Numbered from the stretch's first letter, positions 32,931 to 44,029 are shown. The stretch is 64,000 nucleotides of DNA from Liriodendron chinense (GCA_003013855.2 ML058477.1:2046001-2110000); one strand, 5' to 3'. The notes: generated by a model from the letters alone, not told the origin. Program-made: numbers and translations.

Positions 32931-33110
32931 CAAGGCCTCGAGCTCCCATAGCCGATAGTCAGATAAAGCAAAGCAGAGGTTCCCTTCTCGATCTGCGAGC
33001 AGACCTTCTCACAAGTCAGTGAAAAGGGTTACATCCGAATGAGCGAGCACTAGGACTCGCGACCATATTCCAACATACGAACAACTTTTTCTATGGCGAC
33101 ACCCCTTAGC

Positions 33111-33305
33111 CTTCAGTACCAGCACCCAATTCCCGTCGAGCAGCTTGTCCAATCCCTCTGCGACACCAAGCAGGGCTACACCTAGTTCGGTGGTTTCCGC
33201 GCCGTCGGCGTCTCCTTCCTTTTCGCCGGCTATGACTCCAACTACGGTCTCCAACTCTACATGAGCAATCAGCGCTACTACTACGCCTACCAGCAGCCCG
33301 GATAG
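33111..33305 (+). pseudogene. Captured proteasome subunit alpha type-4 fragment inside the 5' LTR
   Basis: In one plus-strand frame the LTR reads LQYQHPIPVEQLVQSLCDTK, then QGYT, a stop (TAG at 33183-33185 where the family has Gln), then FGG, GVSFLFAGYDSNYGLQLYMS. This is the conserved central part of the plant 20S proteasome alpha-type-4 (PAC1-like) subunit, about 53 codons, with no intron. Similarity fades after about 33269. The N-terminal propeptide-like region and the C-terminus are absent, so it cannot make a subunit. The sequence is GC-rich compared with the surrounding LTR. The same fragment, same stop included, occurs in the 3' LTR. Confidence 0.82.
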
Positions 33306-33509
33306 GTCGATTTTGGGATTATCTTCTCTGGTGGTTCCGAATCTCAAGGGATTGCCATCAAGGAACGTGATTGCCGAAATAAGTCATTGGGTTAGATCTC
33401 GCCTTTAAGGATAAGGATCTTATCCCAGGAAATCAGCGGGATCTCAGTATCGCACACGAAATCAGCGGGATTTCGATATCTTACGTAACAGATTGGATCG
33501 CTTCAGATC

Positions 33510-33517
33510 TATATAAA
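33510..33517 (+). promoter_or_regulatory. TATA box of the Tat 5' LTR
   Basis: TATATAAA in the context AGATCTATATAAAGGGATGA, about 230 bp from the LTR end, a typical position for the U3/R promoter. Repeated at 43347-43354. Confidence 0.75.
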
Positions 33518-33740
33518 GGGATGACTCCATTAAGAGAAAGGTACACACAATATTCAATCTCTGTCCCGTTTTGCCTGACTATTCTTCTTGCTTTACCTGA
33601 CTTAAGCGTCGGAGGGTTAACGGCTGGATCCCAGCCACCCTTAGTCGCTGTCTGTTTTCTTTCAGGATCGGCGGAGGAAGCATTATTGGAGAGAAGGTGA
33701 ACGTCTGGAGGATCCAGTTACAAAATCTGACGTTAACAGT

Positions 33741-33760
33741 TTGGCGCCGTCTGTGGGAAC
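33741..33760 (+). other. Primer-binding site of the Tat element
   Basis: TTGGCGCCGTCTGTGGGAAC begins two bases after the LTR end. TGGCGCC matches the CCA-terminated acceptor end expected of a tRNA primer. I do not name the tRNA with confidence. Confidence 0.8.
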
Positions 33761-33810
33761 GACTTGATCGTCGAAATCAATCGTTCTAACCACCGATAAA
33801 AATCCTTCGG

Positions 33811-35141
33811 TGATGCCTCCTAAAAAGGCTGTTCATCCTTCGACTTCAAGGCAGGCACCACCTCCGCCCGATGAGACGGAATTCGTACCTACCCTTCCAC
33901 CTGCTTCGACGAACATCCCTTAAGGAGCCCCAAATATGCCATCAGCAAACCCATTATTGGAAGCTTCTAGAAATCAAGACGATGTCCTGTGTTTCCTCAG
34001 AAATACTCTTCTAACTCTAAATGCCGGAGTTCAGGCCCTGTCGAATCGGCTTGATCATTATTTTCCCGAACCATAAAGACAACCTTCCGAGGGGTTACCA
34101 CCGCAGCCCATACTAGTGGCATCCAGGCATTCTATGGACGAACCACAGGTCCCACCACTTGGCAGCCATCTCCCTGTGCCGTCTCCACATTTTATACATT
34201 CTAGTTCCGTCTCGACAACCTCAACCTCAGGGCTCCACCGCCGAAACTTCAGGCTATACCTTACCATGGGAAGGAGATCTCAAAAGAATCCATGATCGTT
34301 TTGATGTCATGGAACAGCGATACCAGGCAAATCGGCCATCTACCATCATGGCGGCGATACATCAATCCGAGTCTCCCTTTACTAGCGAGGTTATGGAGGC
34401 ACCGTTACCTAAAAAGTATCGAATGCCTGTTATCACCCCGTATACGGGTACCGGTGATCCTCTTGAATACCTAGAAACATACAGGTCTCTCATGGAGTTG
34501 GAGGGACATGGCTCAGAAATCATGTGTAGGGCTTTCTCCCTAACATTGAAGGAAGCAGCTCGTACGTGGTTCCGGGGATTAAAGCCTTGTTCCATCAGTT
34601 CCTTTTCCCAGTTATCGGAATTATTCCTTTCTCAATTCATGGGAAGCATTCGCACTAAGAAGCCAGCCTCCCATCTGATGGATCTGAAACAACAGCATGG
34701 GGAGACAATAAAGGAGTTCACAGTACGGTTTACTGCCGAAGCCGTTCAAACTGAGGGTTATACTGAAGAAAAAGGTCTTACAGCCCTCATAGCCGGAATA
34801 ACGAGCGAGAAATTCAGGTTTGCTTTAGATAAGAGCCCTCCAAAAATTATGGCAGAGTTCCAAGCCAAAGCTCAGAAGTATATCAATGCAGAAGAAGTTG
34901 CATTGACACGCCATGGAGTACAAGGTAAGAAACGCAAGCCAGAAGGAGCCTCTTCTACAGATAAAAAATATCGTCGTGATCAACGCGAACGTTCTCCCAA
35001 GAAGCCTTATTCTGGTAAATATCATAACTACACTCCTCTTAATCGGTCTCATGAAAAGGTTCTAATGGAGATTAAACACAAGCCATATGTGAAGTGGCCT
35101 ACAAAGATCAAATCCGATCCCGAGAAGAGAGACGAGCAAGT
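33811..35141 (+). pseudogene. gag: Tat element gag
   Basis: Begins MPPKKAVHPSTSRQAPPPPD, with stops at about 33919 and 34075 and a frame change near 34150-34200. The main frame then gives the retrotransposon-gag domain (PYTGTGDPLEYLETYRSLME, FSLTLKEAARTWFRGLKPCS, SFSQLSELFLSQF). A Lys/Arg-rich tail follows (QGKKRKPEGASSTDKKYRRD). Near 35140 the frame shifts, and the CYFHKDHGHRTQDC zinc-binding motif and IEALIRKGHL lie in the next frame. Capsid-type protein; the breaks mean it is not expressed intact. Confidence 0.85.
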
Positions 35142-36064
35142 TCTGTTATTTCCACAAAGATCATGGGCATAGAACCCAGGACTGCATCTCTCTACGAGAC
35201 CATATCGAAGCCCTTATTCGAAAAGGCCATCTCCAGGATTATGTTGCTCGTAAAAATCGATCACCAGAAAGGGCGAACACCTCGTCTCGCCAAAAGGAAC
35301 AACCTCATCATCAAACTGACCAAGAGGACACTGAGCCTACGAGAGAAATCCGCACCATCATCGGAGGACCAGCTTGCGGGGGCGATTCTCAAGCTTCAAG
35401 AAAAGCATACTCTCGAAAGGTGTCCAAAGAACCCCAGCAAATCTACTGGCTGGAACAGACGTCTAGCTCGTCAAAAACCAGCCATCCTCCAATTTCCTTC
35501 ACTCTTGAAGATGCAAAGGGAATTCACTTCCCTCACGAAGACTCCATTGTAGTCACATTGAAGGTATCAAATTATCTGACACATCGAATTATGGTGGATA
35601 CAGGTAGCTCAGCCGATATTCTATACTTGGAGGCTTTCAACAAAATGACACTTGCCAGAAGCCTTCTCAAGCCAGTATCGACCCCCCTCGTCGGCTTCAG
35701 AGGTGAGGTAGTAACGCCTGAAGGAAGCATCGATCTCCCAGTTACTTTTGGAGAAAGTCCAGCGAAGACCACCGTCTTCGTAAATTTCCTCGTGGTAGAC
35801 CGAAAATCAGCGTATAACACCATTTTGGGGCGGCCGTCTCTTATTAAGGTTGGGGCAGCCTTGCACCCTTCATATCTGTGTGTCAAATTTCCTACCCCAA
35901 ATGGTATCGGGGTGGTGCGAGGAAGTCAACAGGCGGCACGGTCTTGCTATCAGATAGCCCTACAGGATCGGAAGAAGGCTCAAGCAACACCCGTTATGGA
36001 GATAGCACAAGGTTCACCCAACTTTCCCACCAACACCTCGTTGGATCCGAGAGAATGCTCTTAA
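35142..36064 (+). pseudogene. Tat element zinc motif and aspartic protease
   Basis: After the frame change the sequence reads CYFHKDHGHRTQDC, a linker, then the retropepsin domain with the catalytic triplet in HRIMVDTGSSADILYLEAF and the later ILGRPSLIKVGAALHPSYL. It runs open to a stop at 36062. The protease would cleave the gag-pol polyprotein. The active-site DTGS is intact. Confidence 0.85.
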
Positions 36065-36089
36065 ATCAGGAACTCCTGGGGAAGAAACA

Positions 36090-37517
36090 GTGGCAATTCA
36101 CTTAACCAAAGGTGACCCATCCAGGGTCGTATACATTGGATCCTCTTTAACCAATGTCCATCATGAAGATCTGGTCCGTTTCCTCACCGAATACCAGGAC
36201 GTGTTCGCTTGGTCTCATAAAGATATGCCAGGCATCGACCCCAATGTCATTGTACATCGTCTCAATATCGACCCGAAACATAAGCCCGTACACCATCGTC
36301 GACGTGCCTTCACTGCAGAAAGACAAATGGCGATCAAAGCTGAAGTCGAGAAGATACTCATGGTCAATTTCATAAAAGAAGTAGACTACCCAGAGTGGGT
36401 CGCGAACGTGGTCCTCGCCCAGAAAGCTAATGGCAAATGAAGAATGTGCGTCGACTATTCAGATTTAAACAAAGCATGCCCCAAAGATAGCTTCCCGACC
36501 CCGCGGATTGACCAGTTGGTCGATTCAACAGCTGGACACGCTCTGCTCAGTTTTATGGATGCTTATTCTGGTTACAACCAGATCATGATGCATCCACCTG
36601 ATAGCCAGCATACCGCCTTCATCACAGATCGGGGATTATATTGCTACCAGGTAATGCCGTTCGGTCTTAAAAATGCAGGGGCCACTTATCAACGTCTCGT
36701 CAACAAAATATTCGCTGCTCAAATTGGTAGGAATATGGAAGTTTATGTTGATGACATGCTCGTGAAAAGCACTGTAGAAGATGATCATATTTCTGATCTT
36801 CGAGAAGCCTTCGATCTAATGAGGAGGTTTCAAATGAAATTGAACCCAGAAAAATGTGCGTTCGGTGTGTCTGCAGGGAAATTTCTCGGGTTCATGGTTG
36901 GCCAACGCGGAATTGAGGAAAATCCTGAAAAGATAAAAGCATTGATAGAGATGAAATCCCCCACCACTCTGAAGGACGTCCAGCGTCTGGTTGGTCGCAT
37001 TGCATCGTTGAACAGGTTCATCTCGCGAGCATATGACAAGTGTTTACCATTCTTCAAACTCCTTCGTGCAACGACCAAGTCTGATTGGAAATGGACGCTA
37101 CAATGTGAGGAAGCCTTTCAACAATTGAAGCTATACATGAGCACACCCCCCATTTTATCTAAACCTGTAGCACATGAGCAACTCATTCTTTATCTCTCTG
37201 TGTCCACTACGGCCGTTAGCGCCGCTTTAATAAGAGAAGATTCCGGGGTGCAAAGGCCCGTTTATTATATCAGTCGAGCAATGGTTGATGCAGAAACTAG
37301 GTATTCTGATATGGAGAAGCTGGCCCTAGCCTTAGTCACGGCAGCTCGAAAACTGCGACCATACTTTCAAGCCCACGCTATTCTAGTACCAACGAATCAT
37401 CCACTGCGGTAAGTCCTTCAAAAACCTGAGGCTTCCGGACGCTTAACTAAATGAGCAGTCGAGATCAGTGAGCACGATATCTCATTCTGCCCTAGGACCG
37501 CAGTCAAGGGCCAGGCC
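36090..37517 (+). pseudogene. pol: Tat element reverse transcriptase and RNase H
   Basis: RT entry region VHRLNIDPKHKPVHHRRRAF, then a TGA stop at 36438 (a Trp codon in the family), then MCVDYSDLNKACPKDSFPTP and the catalytic MEVYVDDMLVKS (YVDD intact). A connection segment and conventional RNase H follow (LSVSTTAVSAALIRED, PVYYISRAM, MEKLALALVTAARKLRPYF). Further stops lie near 37410 and 37453 before the second RNase H. Apart from these point stops the domain is continuous in one frame. Confidence 0.9.
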
Positions 37518-39279
37518 GTGGCTGACTTCATCGCCGAATTCACATACTCTCCTGATGATAATACCATGACCAGCGACCAGCCTCCTTGGTCACTCTTCGT
37601 GGACGGGTCGTCGCGGGCCAACGGCAGTGGAGCGGGCCTGATTTTAGTGGCTCCCGACGAGTCGCATTTCCAATATGCTCTGCGTTTCGATTCTCGTATC
37701 TCGAATAATGAAGCAGAATATGAAGCCCTGATCGTCGGCCTCGAATTGGCCATTGTCCTTGCAATTCAGAATCTGTCAATTCATAGCAATTCCCAGCTCA
37801 TTGTCAACCAAGTCCTTGGTGAATTCGAGGCCAAAGAAGAAAGGATGGCCTTATACAAGTCTCGTGTCCTCATCCTGCTCACAAAACTGAAGACTTATGA
37901 AATAATTCATATTCCTCGCGAGAAGAACCAACTTGTCGATTCCCTGGCAAAGCTCGCCTCTGCACCAGAATCTGAGTTATTACATTCGGTCCCCATCGAG
38001 CATCGTTAGAACCTAAGTATTGACCAAGCAACTCTCGAGCAAGTAATATCGGTACAATCATCTCCATGCTGGATGGATCCCATCATCCTGTATCTCAGAG
38101 ACGGATACCTACCAGAGGACAAGAAAGCTGCAAGACAAATTCGCCTTCGGGCTGCCAGGTATACCTTGCAAGACGAAATTTTGTTGCGCAAGAGCTTTTC
38201 CTTGCCTTATTTAAGGTGTCTTCATCCAGAAGAAACCCTTCGTGTTCTAGATGAAGTACACCAGGGGGCATGTGGTAATCACCCCAGGGGGCGATCCCTA
38301 GCATATAAGGCGATGCGGCAAGGATATTATTGGCCCACTATGAAAGCAGATGCGATTGAACTTTCTAAAAAATGTGACAAGTGCCAACGTTATTCACCTA
38401 TACCTCATGTACCATCCAAACGGATGACTCCAGTTGATAGCCCTTGGCCTTTCGCTCAGTGGGGGGTCGATATCATTGGACCCTTGCCCATGGGAAAGGG
38501 ACAATAAGTTCGCAATTGTGGCAGTTGATTACCTCACCAAATGGGCCGAGGCAGAACCATTAGCCAAGATTACTGAGAAACAAACTACCAAGTTCATATG
38601 GAGAAATATCATATGCCATTTCGGACTCCCTCACACTATAATTACCGACAACGGAACGCAGTTCGACAACGCGGCCTTTGATGAATTTTGTGACAAATGG
38701 AAGATATGTAATCTCCACACTTCTCCATATCATCCTCAGGCGAATGGGCAGGTCGAGGCAGTAAATAAGATCATCAAGCACCATTTAAAAACCAAGCTAG
38801 GTGAATGTAAAGGTGTGTGGCCAGAACTTCTGCCAGAAGTATTATGGGCATATAGAACCACGACTTGTACATCAACAGGTGAAACCCCTTTTTTCTTAGC
38901 ATTTGGTGTCGACGCAGTGGTACCAGTGGAAATTCAAGTGCCCTCATATCGGATCGAGCAGTATGACCCCGCGAGTAATCAGGAAAACCTCCGACTTCAT
39001 CTCGATCTCTTGGAAGAACGAAGAAATGCCTCCCAAGTACGAGTGGCAGCATATCAACAACGTATTGCTCGTTATCGAAATGCTAAGATCCGACCTAGAT
39101 CCTTCCAGCCTGGAGATTTGGTCCTGAGGCAGCGACTCGGAGTTCTCGCTCGTTCGCTGGATCCAAATTGGGAAGGCCCGTATCGGGTTATCAGGATTGT
39201 GCGACCCGGTACTTACTACCTTGAAGACATGCAGGGAAAGCCCGTACGTCGCCCTTGGCATGTGGAACACTTGCTATGA
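37518..39279 (+). pseudogene. pol: Tat element archaeal-type RNase H and integrase
   Basis: 37518-38009 encodes a second RNase H of the archaeal/plant type typical of Tat elements (WSLFVDGSSRANGSGAGLIL, ISNNEAEYEALIVGLELA, HIPREKNQLVDSLAKLAS). After one stop the integrase zinc finger follows (GNHPRGRSLAYKAMRQGYYW, KKCDKCQRY). A frameshift lies near 38500. The catalytic core has DYLTKWAEAEPL, ITDNGTQFDNAAF and ANGQVEAVNKIIK (DDE pattern), and the C-terminus ends WHVEHLL. No chromodomain is present, as expected for this lineage. Confidence 0.9.
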
Positions 39280-39494
39280 TACTATCCCTAGATTCGATGT
39301 AGTTCATAACAACATTTTATGAATAAAGTGGAAGATATCTTTTGGTCGCTACTCCATTTACTTGGACCTGAATAGCCCTGAAGAGGATGCATACAATCCC
39401 TTGGCCAATTGCCTACCTTTGGTAGGGTTGAATTCACCTAGGATGGTCGCATTTTCATTTTATGGATGACCATCCTTCTACCCTTGGTAGACTG

Positions 39495-39640
39495 TCTCAA
39501 TCGATAGATCAGTCTATCTCCACGAGGGTATGGTCATCACGACCCCCCGGATTGAGCACAATTCATTTCTCAATTGATAGATCAATCTATCTCCACGAGG
39601 GAATGGTCACTACGACCCCCTGGGTTGAGTATAACTCATT
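39495..39640. repeat. Tandem duplication, 73 bp x 2, downstream of Tat pol
   Basis: TCTCAATCGATAGATCAGTC at 39495 recurs as TCTCAATTGATAGATCAATC at 39568, followed by TATCTCCACGAGGG in both. It lies in the untranslated stretch between pol and the antisense gene. Confidence 0.9.
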
Positions 39641-40499
39641 GAAATAGGAAGGCATTCAGTGCACAAAGGAAAATAAAGTAAACAAGAACAACACTTCCAA
39701 AAATATATTTTCATTCATGTCAAATGATTACAAATATATATGCTCGCAAATACAAGAGAGGGGAAAACAAAAAGGAAAATCAATCTCTCGGAGGAGGAGC
39801 CGTGCTCTCGACTTCAGGGCCCATTTCTGGAGCCCCTCTAGTCTGCGTGGCTTCGGTCACCTCGTTCTCAGCAGCAGCTTGCTCCTCTGCAGCGATGATG
39901 GTCGAGACTCACCCAAATTCCCCCATGTCGAAGGATGGGTTCATTCGTTGCACAACTCTTAGCGCAAAGTCGCGACCAGCATCATATGACTCATATCTTT
40001 CATCATCATATAGCTGCGAAGTCTGGAACTCGAAAATTGCCTGAGGACCTTCCTCCGAGAGCATTTTTACAAGGGCGACTTTCTCCTCGTCCCAGTGGAT
40101 CGAGTCGTCCTTGAGCTTTGCAAGAGCGGAGCGCTCCTTCTCCAAGCTATCGTTGGCTTCTTTGAGCTGCGACCTGGCCTCCGCAAGCCACTCCTCCAAC
40201 GAGATCTTGTCTTGGCGGAAGATCTCCTTCTCTCTCTCTGCCTTCTCCTTCAAATCGGCGAGCTTCGTGAACTTCGAGTCCAAAGCTTGATACCTCTCGG
40301 TCAAAACTTGGACTTTCTTTATGAGGATCTTGATCTCCTCATCTCTCTTAGAGATCACTGCCTCACGGGACTTGAGGAGTTGATCCCTTCCTTGAACTGC
40401 CTTCTCCAAGGCAGTTCTCTTCCCCTCAGCTTCATCTATCACGCGACGGGCGGCAACGATATCACGCCTCGTTCGCAGGATAAGATCTAAGCCCTGCAA

Positions 40500-41062
40500 A
40501 AATAACGGAGAATGTGAGAAAGTATTCTGGAACGTAACAACAGATTAAAGCAGGGCCTTGGCAAGGTCTTACTTGAACCATCCTCACCCCCGCTTCGAGG
40601 AAAAGGTTCTCAGGGCTTGGCTCGGGAAGAGAGCCGAAGGTTTGGGGGGGACGTTCTCAAACAAGAATTTACATATTGGATGGAGGTGGCGGGGGATAGA
40701 ATATGTCCCACTCCTAGACGGTTGGGTAACGACCAACTCAGCCGGCTTGCGAGGTGGGGGCATCGACTCGCGAGCAGGTCCCTGCTCGGCAGCAGGGATC
40801 AGTTCGCGAGCAGGAGCTGGCTCTCAAGGCTCTATTTGCTCTCGAGCCTCTTCAGCTGGGGGGCAGCAGGATCCCGCCCCATCCGGGGAATTGTCAGCAA
40901 TGTTAATCACTGGCGGTCCAGGTGCGACCACTAGTGAGGGAATATTGGCCCTGCCGGAGCCCCCGCCGTGCTCGCGAGAGGGGCAGGTTGATCGCTACCC
41001 TTACGGACGGGTGGTTGAGATGGTTCGGCGGGTGTTCTCTTCTGCCTTTTGGAGTTCGTGCC
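40500..41062 (-). other. Middle part of the antisense gene, frame unclear
   Basis: GC-rich stretch between the exons above, rich in CTCGCGAGC-type words. Open frames exist on both strands, but none has recognisable motifs. A minus-strand donor candidate (GTAAGACC) lies at about 40572. It probably holds a low-complexity exon and an intron. Confidence 0.45.
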
Positions 41063-41739
41063 CTACAGTCGGGGCAGCAGACCCCTCTTCTCCCCGGCCT
41101 TCGTTATCTCGGCTTCTCTTCTGGATATTAGGCCCGCTGCTGCAAGTCGCGAGGGAGACAGGCAAGCCTCGATGTGCCTATCACCAACAGGCACCTTGTA
41201 CACCTTGACTATCTTCTCGTTGATCCCTCCCTTCAAACTTGGTTTTCTCAAGGCCGGGATACCTGCGAGCACAAACAAGGGTCAAAGAATGAAGTAAAAC
41301 CCTAAAAACTTAAACTGGAGAAAACTGCACAATGTGGGATTGTGCCTACCTTCACAGAAAAAGCGGTTTACTCCTGGGCCCCTGGAAGAAGCAAACTCCC
41401 AGTTCCCGGATGCATAAAACCAGCGCTTTCTCCAGCCGGGATAGTTCGAGGAGGGTTTCCCCAACACGAAGTTATCCCGGTGCCAGTAGCACAGGTAATA
41501 CCAGCCTTCGCTGGAAGGTGCTTTCTTCAGACGGAACATACGGAGGAACTCCTCCGCCGTAAGCTCCCCATTGCCGGCCTGAGCCCAGAGGGCAAAGGAG
41601 CCCAGAACTACCCTCCATCCATTCACGATGAGTTACCCGGGGGCAATCTTGTAACACCGGAGAACATCGCGTATGAAGGGATGGAGTGGGAGGCGTACCC
41701 CCAGGATGAGCTGGTACTCATAAAAAGCTACGCATCCTT

Positions 41740-41761
41740 GGGGGGGGGGGGGGGGGGGGGG
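41740..41761. repeat. Poly-G run (22 bases)
   Basis: Lies within the antisense gene, where it encodes a proline run on the minus strand. The reading frame changes across it. Confidence 0.95.
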
Positions 41762-42404
41762 AGTCTGGTGTCTCTCCATCTCGGGGCAATCGGAGAACGA
41801 CTGAGTCGGGGATCAGGTATCTCTCCCGTAACTCAGCCAGCTGGTCCTCCGATAAAATGGAAGGATATCCGGCTGCTGTATATCTCCCTGCTGGAACCCT
41901 CGCACTGCTAGAAGCAGAGGATTCTGGGGTGGCATCGCCTAGAGGAACGCTGGTCTCGTCAGAGTTCCCACCCATGAAGAGGTTTTAAGAAGATTAAGAA
42001 AAAGAAAAGAACAAGGCCTATACCCAGGAAAGAAAGAAAGGAAGAGAAGGAGCACCGGAGGAAGGAGACTAAAAAAAGACTGCAAAAAAAAATTCCTTTC
42101 GAAGAGCTTCTGTAGAAAACCAGAGAAATGGCGAACTCCGTATATTTATAGGCAATCATTCCGCCGCATCTGATGGTACGTGGCAGCCCCTCCTTCAGCG
42201 CAGCACTCGAGCAGGCACGCCCATTAACTCCCCTGACACGTGGCAAGTGCCCCTTCTTTTTTTGTCTGCCGAAAGGCTGCGGAAAGCTGGCGCTCATTAA
42301 TTCCAGCCCATCATGTGAGGTTCCCTTCTCGATGAAGGCAGCGGGCGGTTATGTGTGATAGTGAGCTAAGTCCTTCCCTTACGAATTCTTGGCGGCAAGG
42401 ACTT

Positions 42405-42414
42405 GGGGGGCATC
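42405..42414 (+). other. Polypurine tract region of the Tat element
   Basis: GGACTTGGGGGGCATC immediately precedes the 3' LTR start TGTTATAGG: the plus-strand priming site. Confidence 0.7.
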
Positions 42415-43575
42415 TGTTATAGGCAAAATAATGGAGATCAACTCAGCTATTAAGATTTTACGTGGACACCCATTCGACTCTCGAGATGATATGCTCGAGA
42501 GTCGCAGATTGGGTAAGTGCGGGACGCCCATCCGACTCTCGAGATCATCTGAGCGAGAGTTGCAGATCGAGTAAATACGGAGTGCCCATCCGACTCTCGA
42601 GATCGTATACTCGGGAGTCGTAGATTGGATAAGTGCGGGACACCCATTTCGACTCTCGAGATCATATGCTCGAGAGTCGCAGATTGGGTAAGTGCGGGAC
42701 GCCCATTCAACTCTCGAGATAAGCTGAGCGAGAGTCGCAGGATGGACAAATACGGAGCATCTATTCGCAAGGCCTCGAGCTCCCATAGCCGATAGTCAGA
42801 TAAAGCAAAGCAGAGGTTCCCTTCTCGATCTACGAGCAGACCTTCTCACAAGTCAGTGAAAAGGGTTACATCCGAATGAGCGAGCACTAGGACTCGCGAC
42901 CATATTCCAACATACGAACAGCTTTTTCTGTGGCGACACCCCTTAGCCTTCAGTACCAGCACCCAATTCCCGTCGAGCAGCTTGTCCAATCCCTCTGCGA
43001 CACCAAGCAGGGCTACACCTAGTTCGGTGGTTTCCGCGCCGTCGGCGTCTCCTTCCTTTTCGCCGGCTATGACTCCAACTACGGTCTCCAGCTCTACATG
43101 AGCAATCAGCGCTACTACTACGCCTACCAGCAGCCCGGATAGGTCGATTTTGGGATTATCTTCTCTGGTGGTTCCGAATCTCAAGGGATTGCCATCAAGG
43201 AACGTGATTGCCGAAATAAGTCATTGGGTTAGATCTCGCCTTTAAGGATAAGGATCTTATCCCAGGAAATCAGCGGGATCTCAGTATCGCACACGAAATC
43301 AGCGGGATTTCGATATCTTACGTAACAGATTGGATCGCTTCAGATCTATATAAAGGGATGACTCTATTAAGAGAAAGGTACACACAATATTCAATCTCTG
43401 TCCTGTTTTGCCTGGCTATTCTTCTTGCTTTACCTGACTTAAGCATCGGAGGGTTAACGGCTGGATCCCAGCCACCCTTAGTCGCTGTCTGTTTTCTTTC
43501 AGGATCGGCGGAGGAAGCATTATTGGAGAGAAGGTGAACGTCTGGAGCATCCAGTTACAAAATCTGACGTTAACA
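42415..43575 (+). repeat. 3' LTR of the Tat element
   Basis: 1161 bp, same length as the 5' LTR, about 17 substitutions by eye. It contains the hairpin array (42476-42767), the proteasome fragment (42948-43142) and a TATA box (43347-43354). Confidence 0.95.
42948..43142 (+). pseudogene. Captured proteasome alpha type-4 fragment inside the 3' LTR
   Basis: Same fragment as 33111-33305, with the same in-frame TAG (43020-43022). Only one or two substitutions distinguish the copies, as expected if the fragment was in the LTR before this insertion. Confidence 0.82.
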
Positions 43576-43795
43576 CCCAACAACTTGTCAAATCAATCAC
43601 CATCACCCTCACCCATACCCCTATCATTACCCTAGCCTACACACACCATACCTATCCCATTCCTCTCTCACCAAAGTCAACTCCAACCCATTCCTCCCAT
43701 GTCCTCTCCCATCATCATCATCATTACATCATGCACCCCCCCTCTTCCCATACAAGAGCCATACGTAGGGGGGGTGGCCTTCTCCTATTCCATAT

Positions 43796-43915
43796 TTGCA
43801 AGGAGAGAGAAAGAGATTTGAGAGAGAAGAGAAAGAAGAGAGAGAAGTAGAGAGATTTAGAGGGAGATCAAGAGAGAGAAAGAGAGAGTTAGAGAGATTA
43901 AAGGAGGAGATCAAG
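43796..43915. repeat. GA-rich (GAGAGA) low-complexity stretch
   Basis: AAGGAGAGAGAAAGAGATTT and similar purine-only words over about 120 bp. In the LTR context this could be part of a transcription-start region, but nothing proves it. Confidence 0.85.
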
Positions 43916-44029
43916 CTTGGAGGACCCCGATCATCATCCGGACCGTCCGATCGGCATCCAACCGTCCAACCACCATTGTGAGTGCAAACTTTCCCCCCTT
44001 TTTCTCGTTTACTTTTCATTTTCTTCCCT

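Larger units (their letters stand above)
32578..33738 (+). repeat. 5' LTR of the Tat element
   Basis: TG...CA, 1161 bp. It contains a 58-bp hairpin repeat array (32639-32930), a captured proteasome-subunit coding fragment (33111-33269) and a TATA box TATATAAA at 33510-33517. The 112-codon minus-strand open frame at 33009-33347 is the shadow of the captured fragment. Confidence 0.95.
39909..41975 (-). pseudogene. Antisense accessory gene of the Tat element (Transposase_28-like domain plus coiled coil)
   Basis: Minus-strand gene 3' of pol. It begins MGGNSDETSVPLGDATPESS, continues LSEDQLAELRERYLIPDSV and then a proline run encoded by the G run at 41740-41761, after which the frame changes. The next piece reads CVAFYEYQLILGVRLPLHPF then MNGWRVVLGSFALWAQ and GWYYLCYWHRDNF, the pattern of the 'putative gypsy type transposon' (PF04195-like) domain. 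Donor near 41349; an exon at 41278-41063 (IPALRKPSLKGGINEKIVKV); a final exon 40499-39909 predicted as a long coiled coil (RRVIDEAEGKRTALEKAVQG onward). Function unknown. The C run of uncertain length decides whether it is broken. Confidence 0.75.
32578..43575 (+). mobile_element. Complete Tat-lineage Ty3/gypsy retrotransposon
   Basis: Two 1161-bp LTRs (TGTTATAGGC...GTTAACA) bound 10,998 bp. The 5-bp duplication CCCAA is perfect (32573-32577 and 43576-43580). Order: 5' LTR, primer-binding site, gag, protease, RT, RNase H, a second archaeal-type RNase H, integrase, then an antisense gene, polypurine tract and 3' LTR. The second RNase H and the RT phrase NKACPKDSFPTPRIDQLVDS place it in the Tat lineage. 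By eye the LTRs differ by about 17 substitutions and no indels, so the insertion is young. Yet pol has several stops, so it was probably copied in trans as a defective template. Confidence 0.95.

Noticed and set aside
33009..33347. 112-codon minus-strand open frame in both Tat LTRs
   Set aside because: It is the reverse shadow of the captured proteasome fragment; the recognisable protein is on the plus strand.
42450..42770. Repeat-containing open frames with RxSxRVxWAS-like units in the Tat LTR
   Set aside because: Translation of the 58-bp hairpin array; repetitive by construction.
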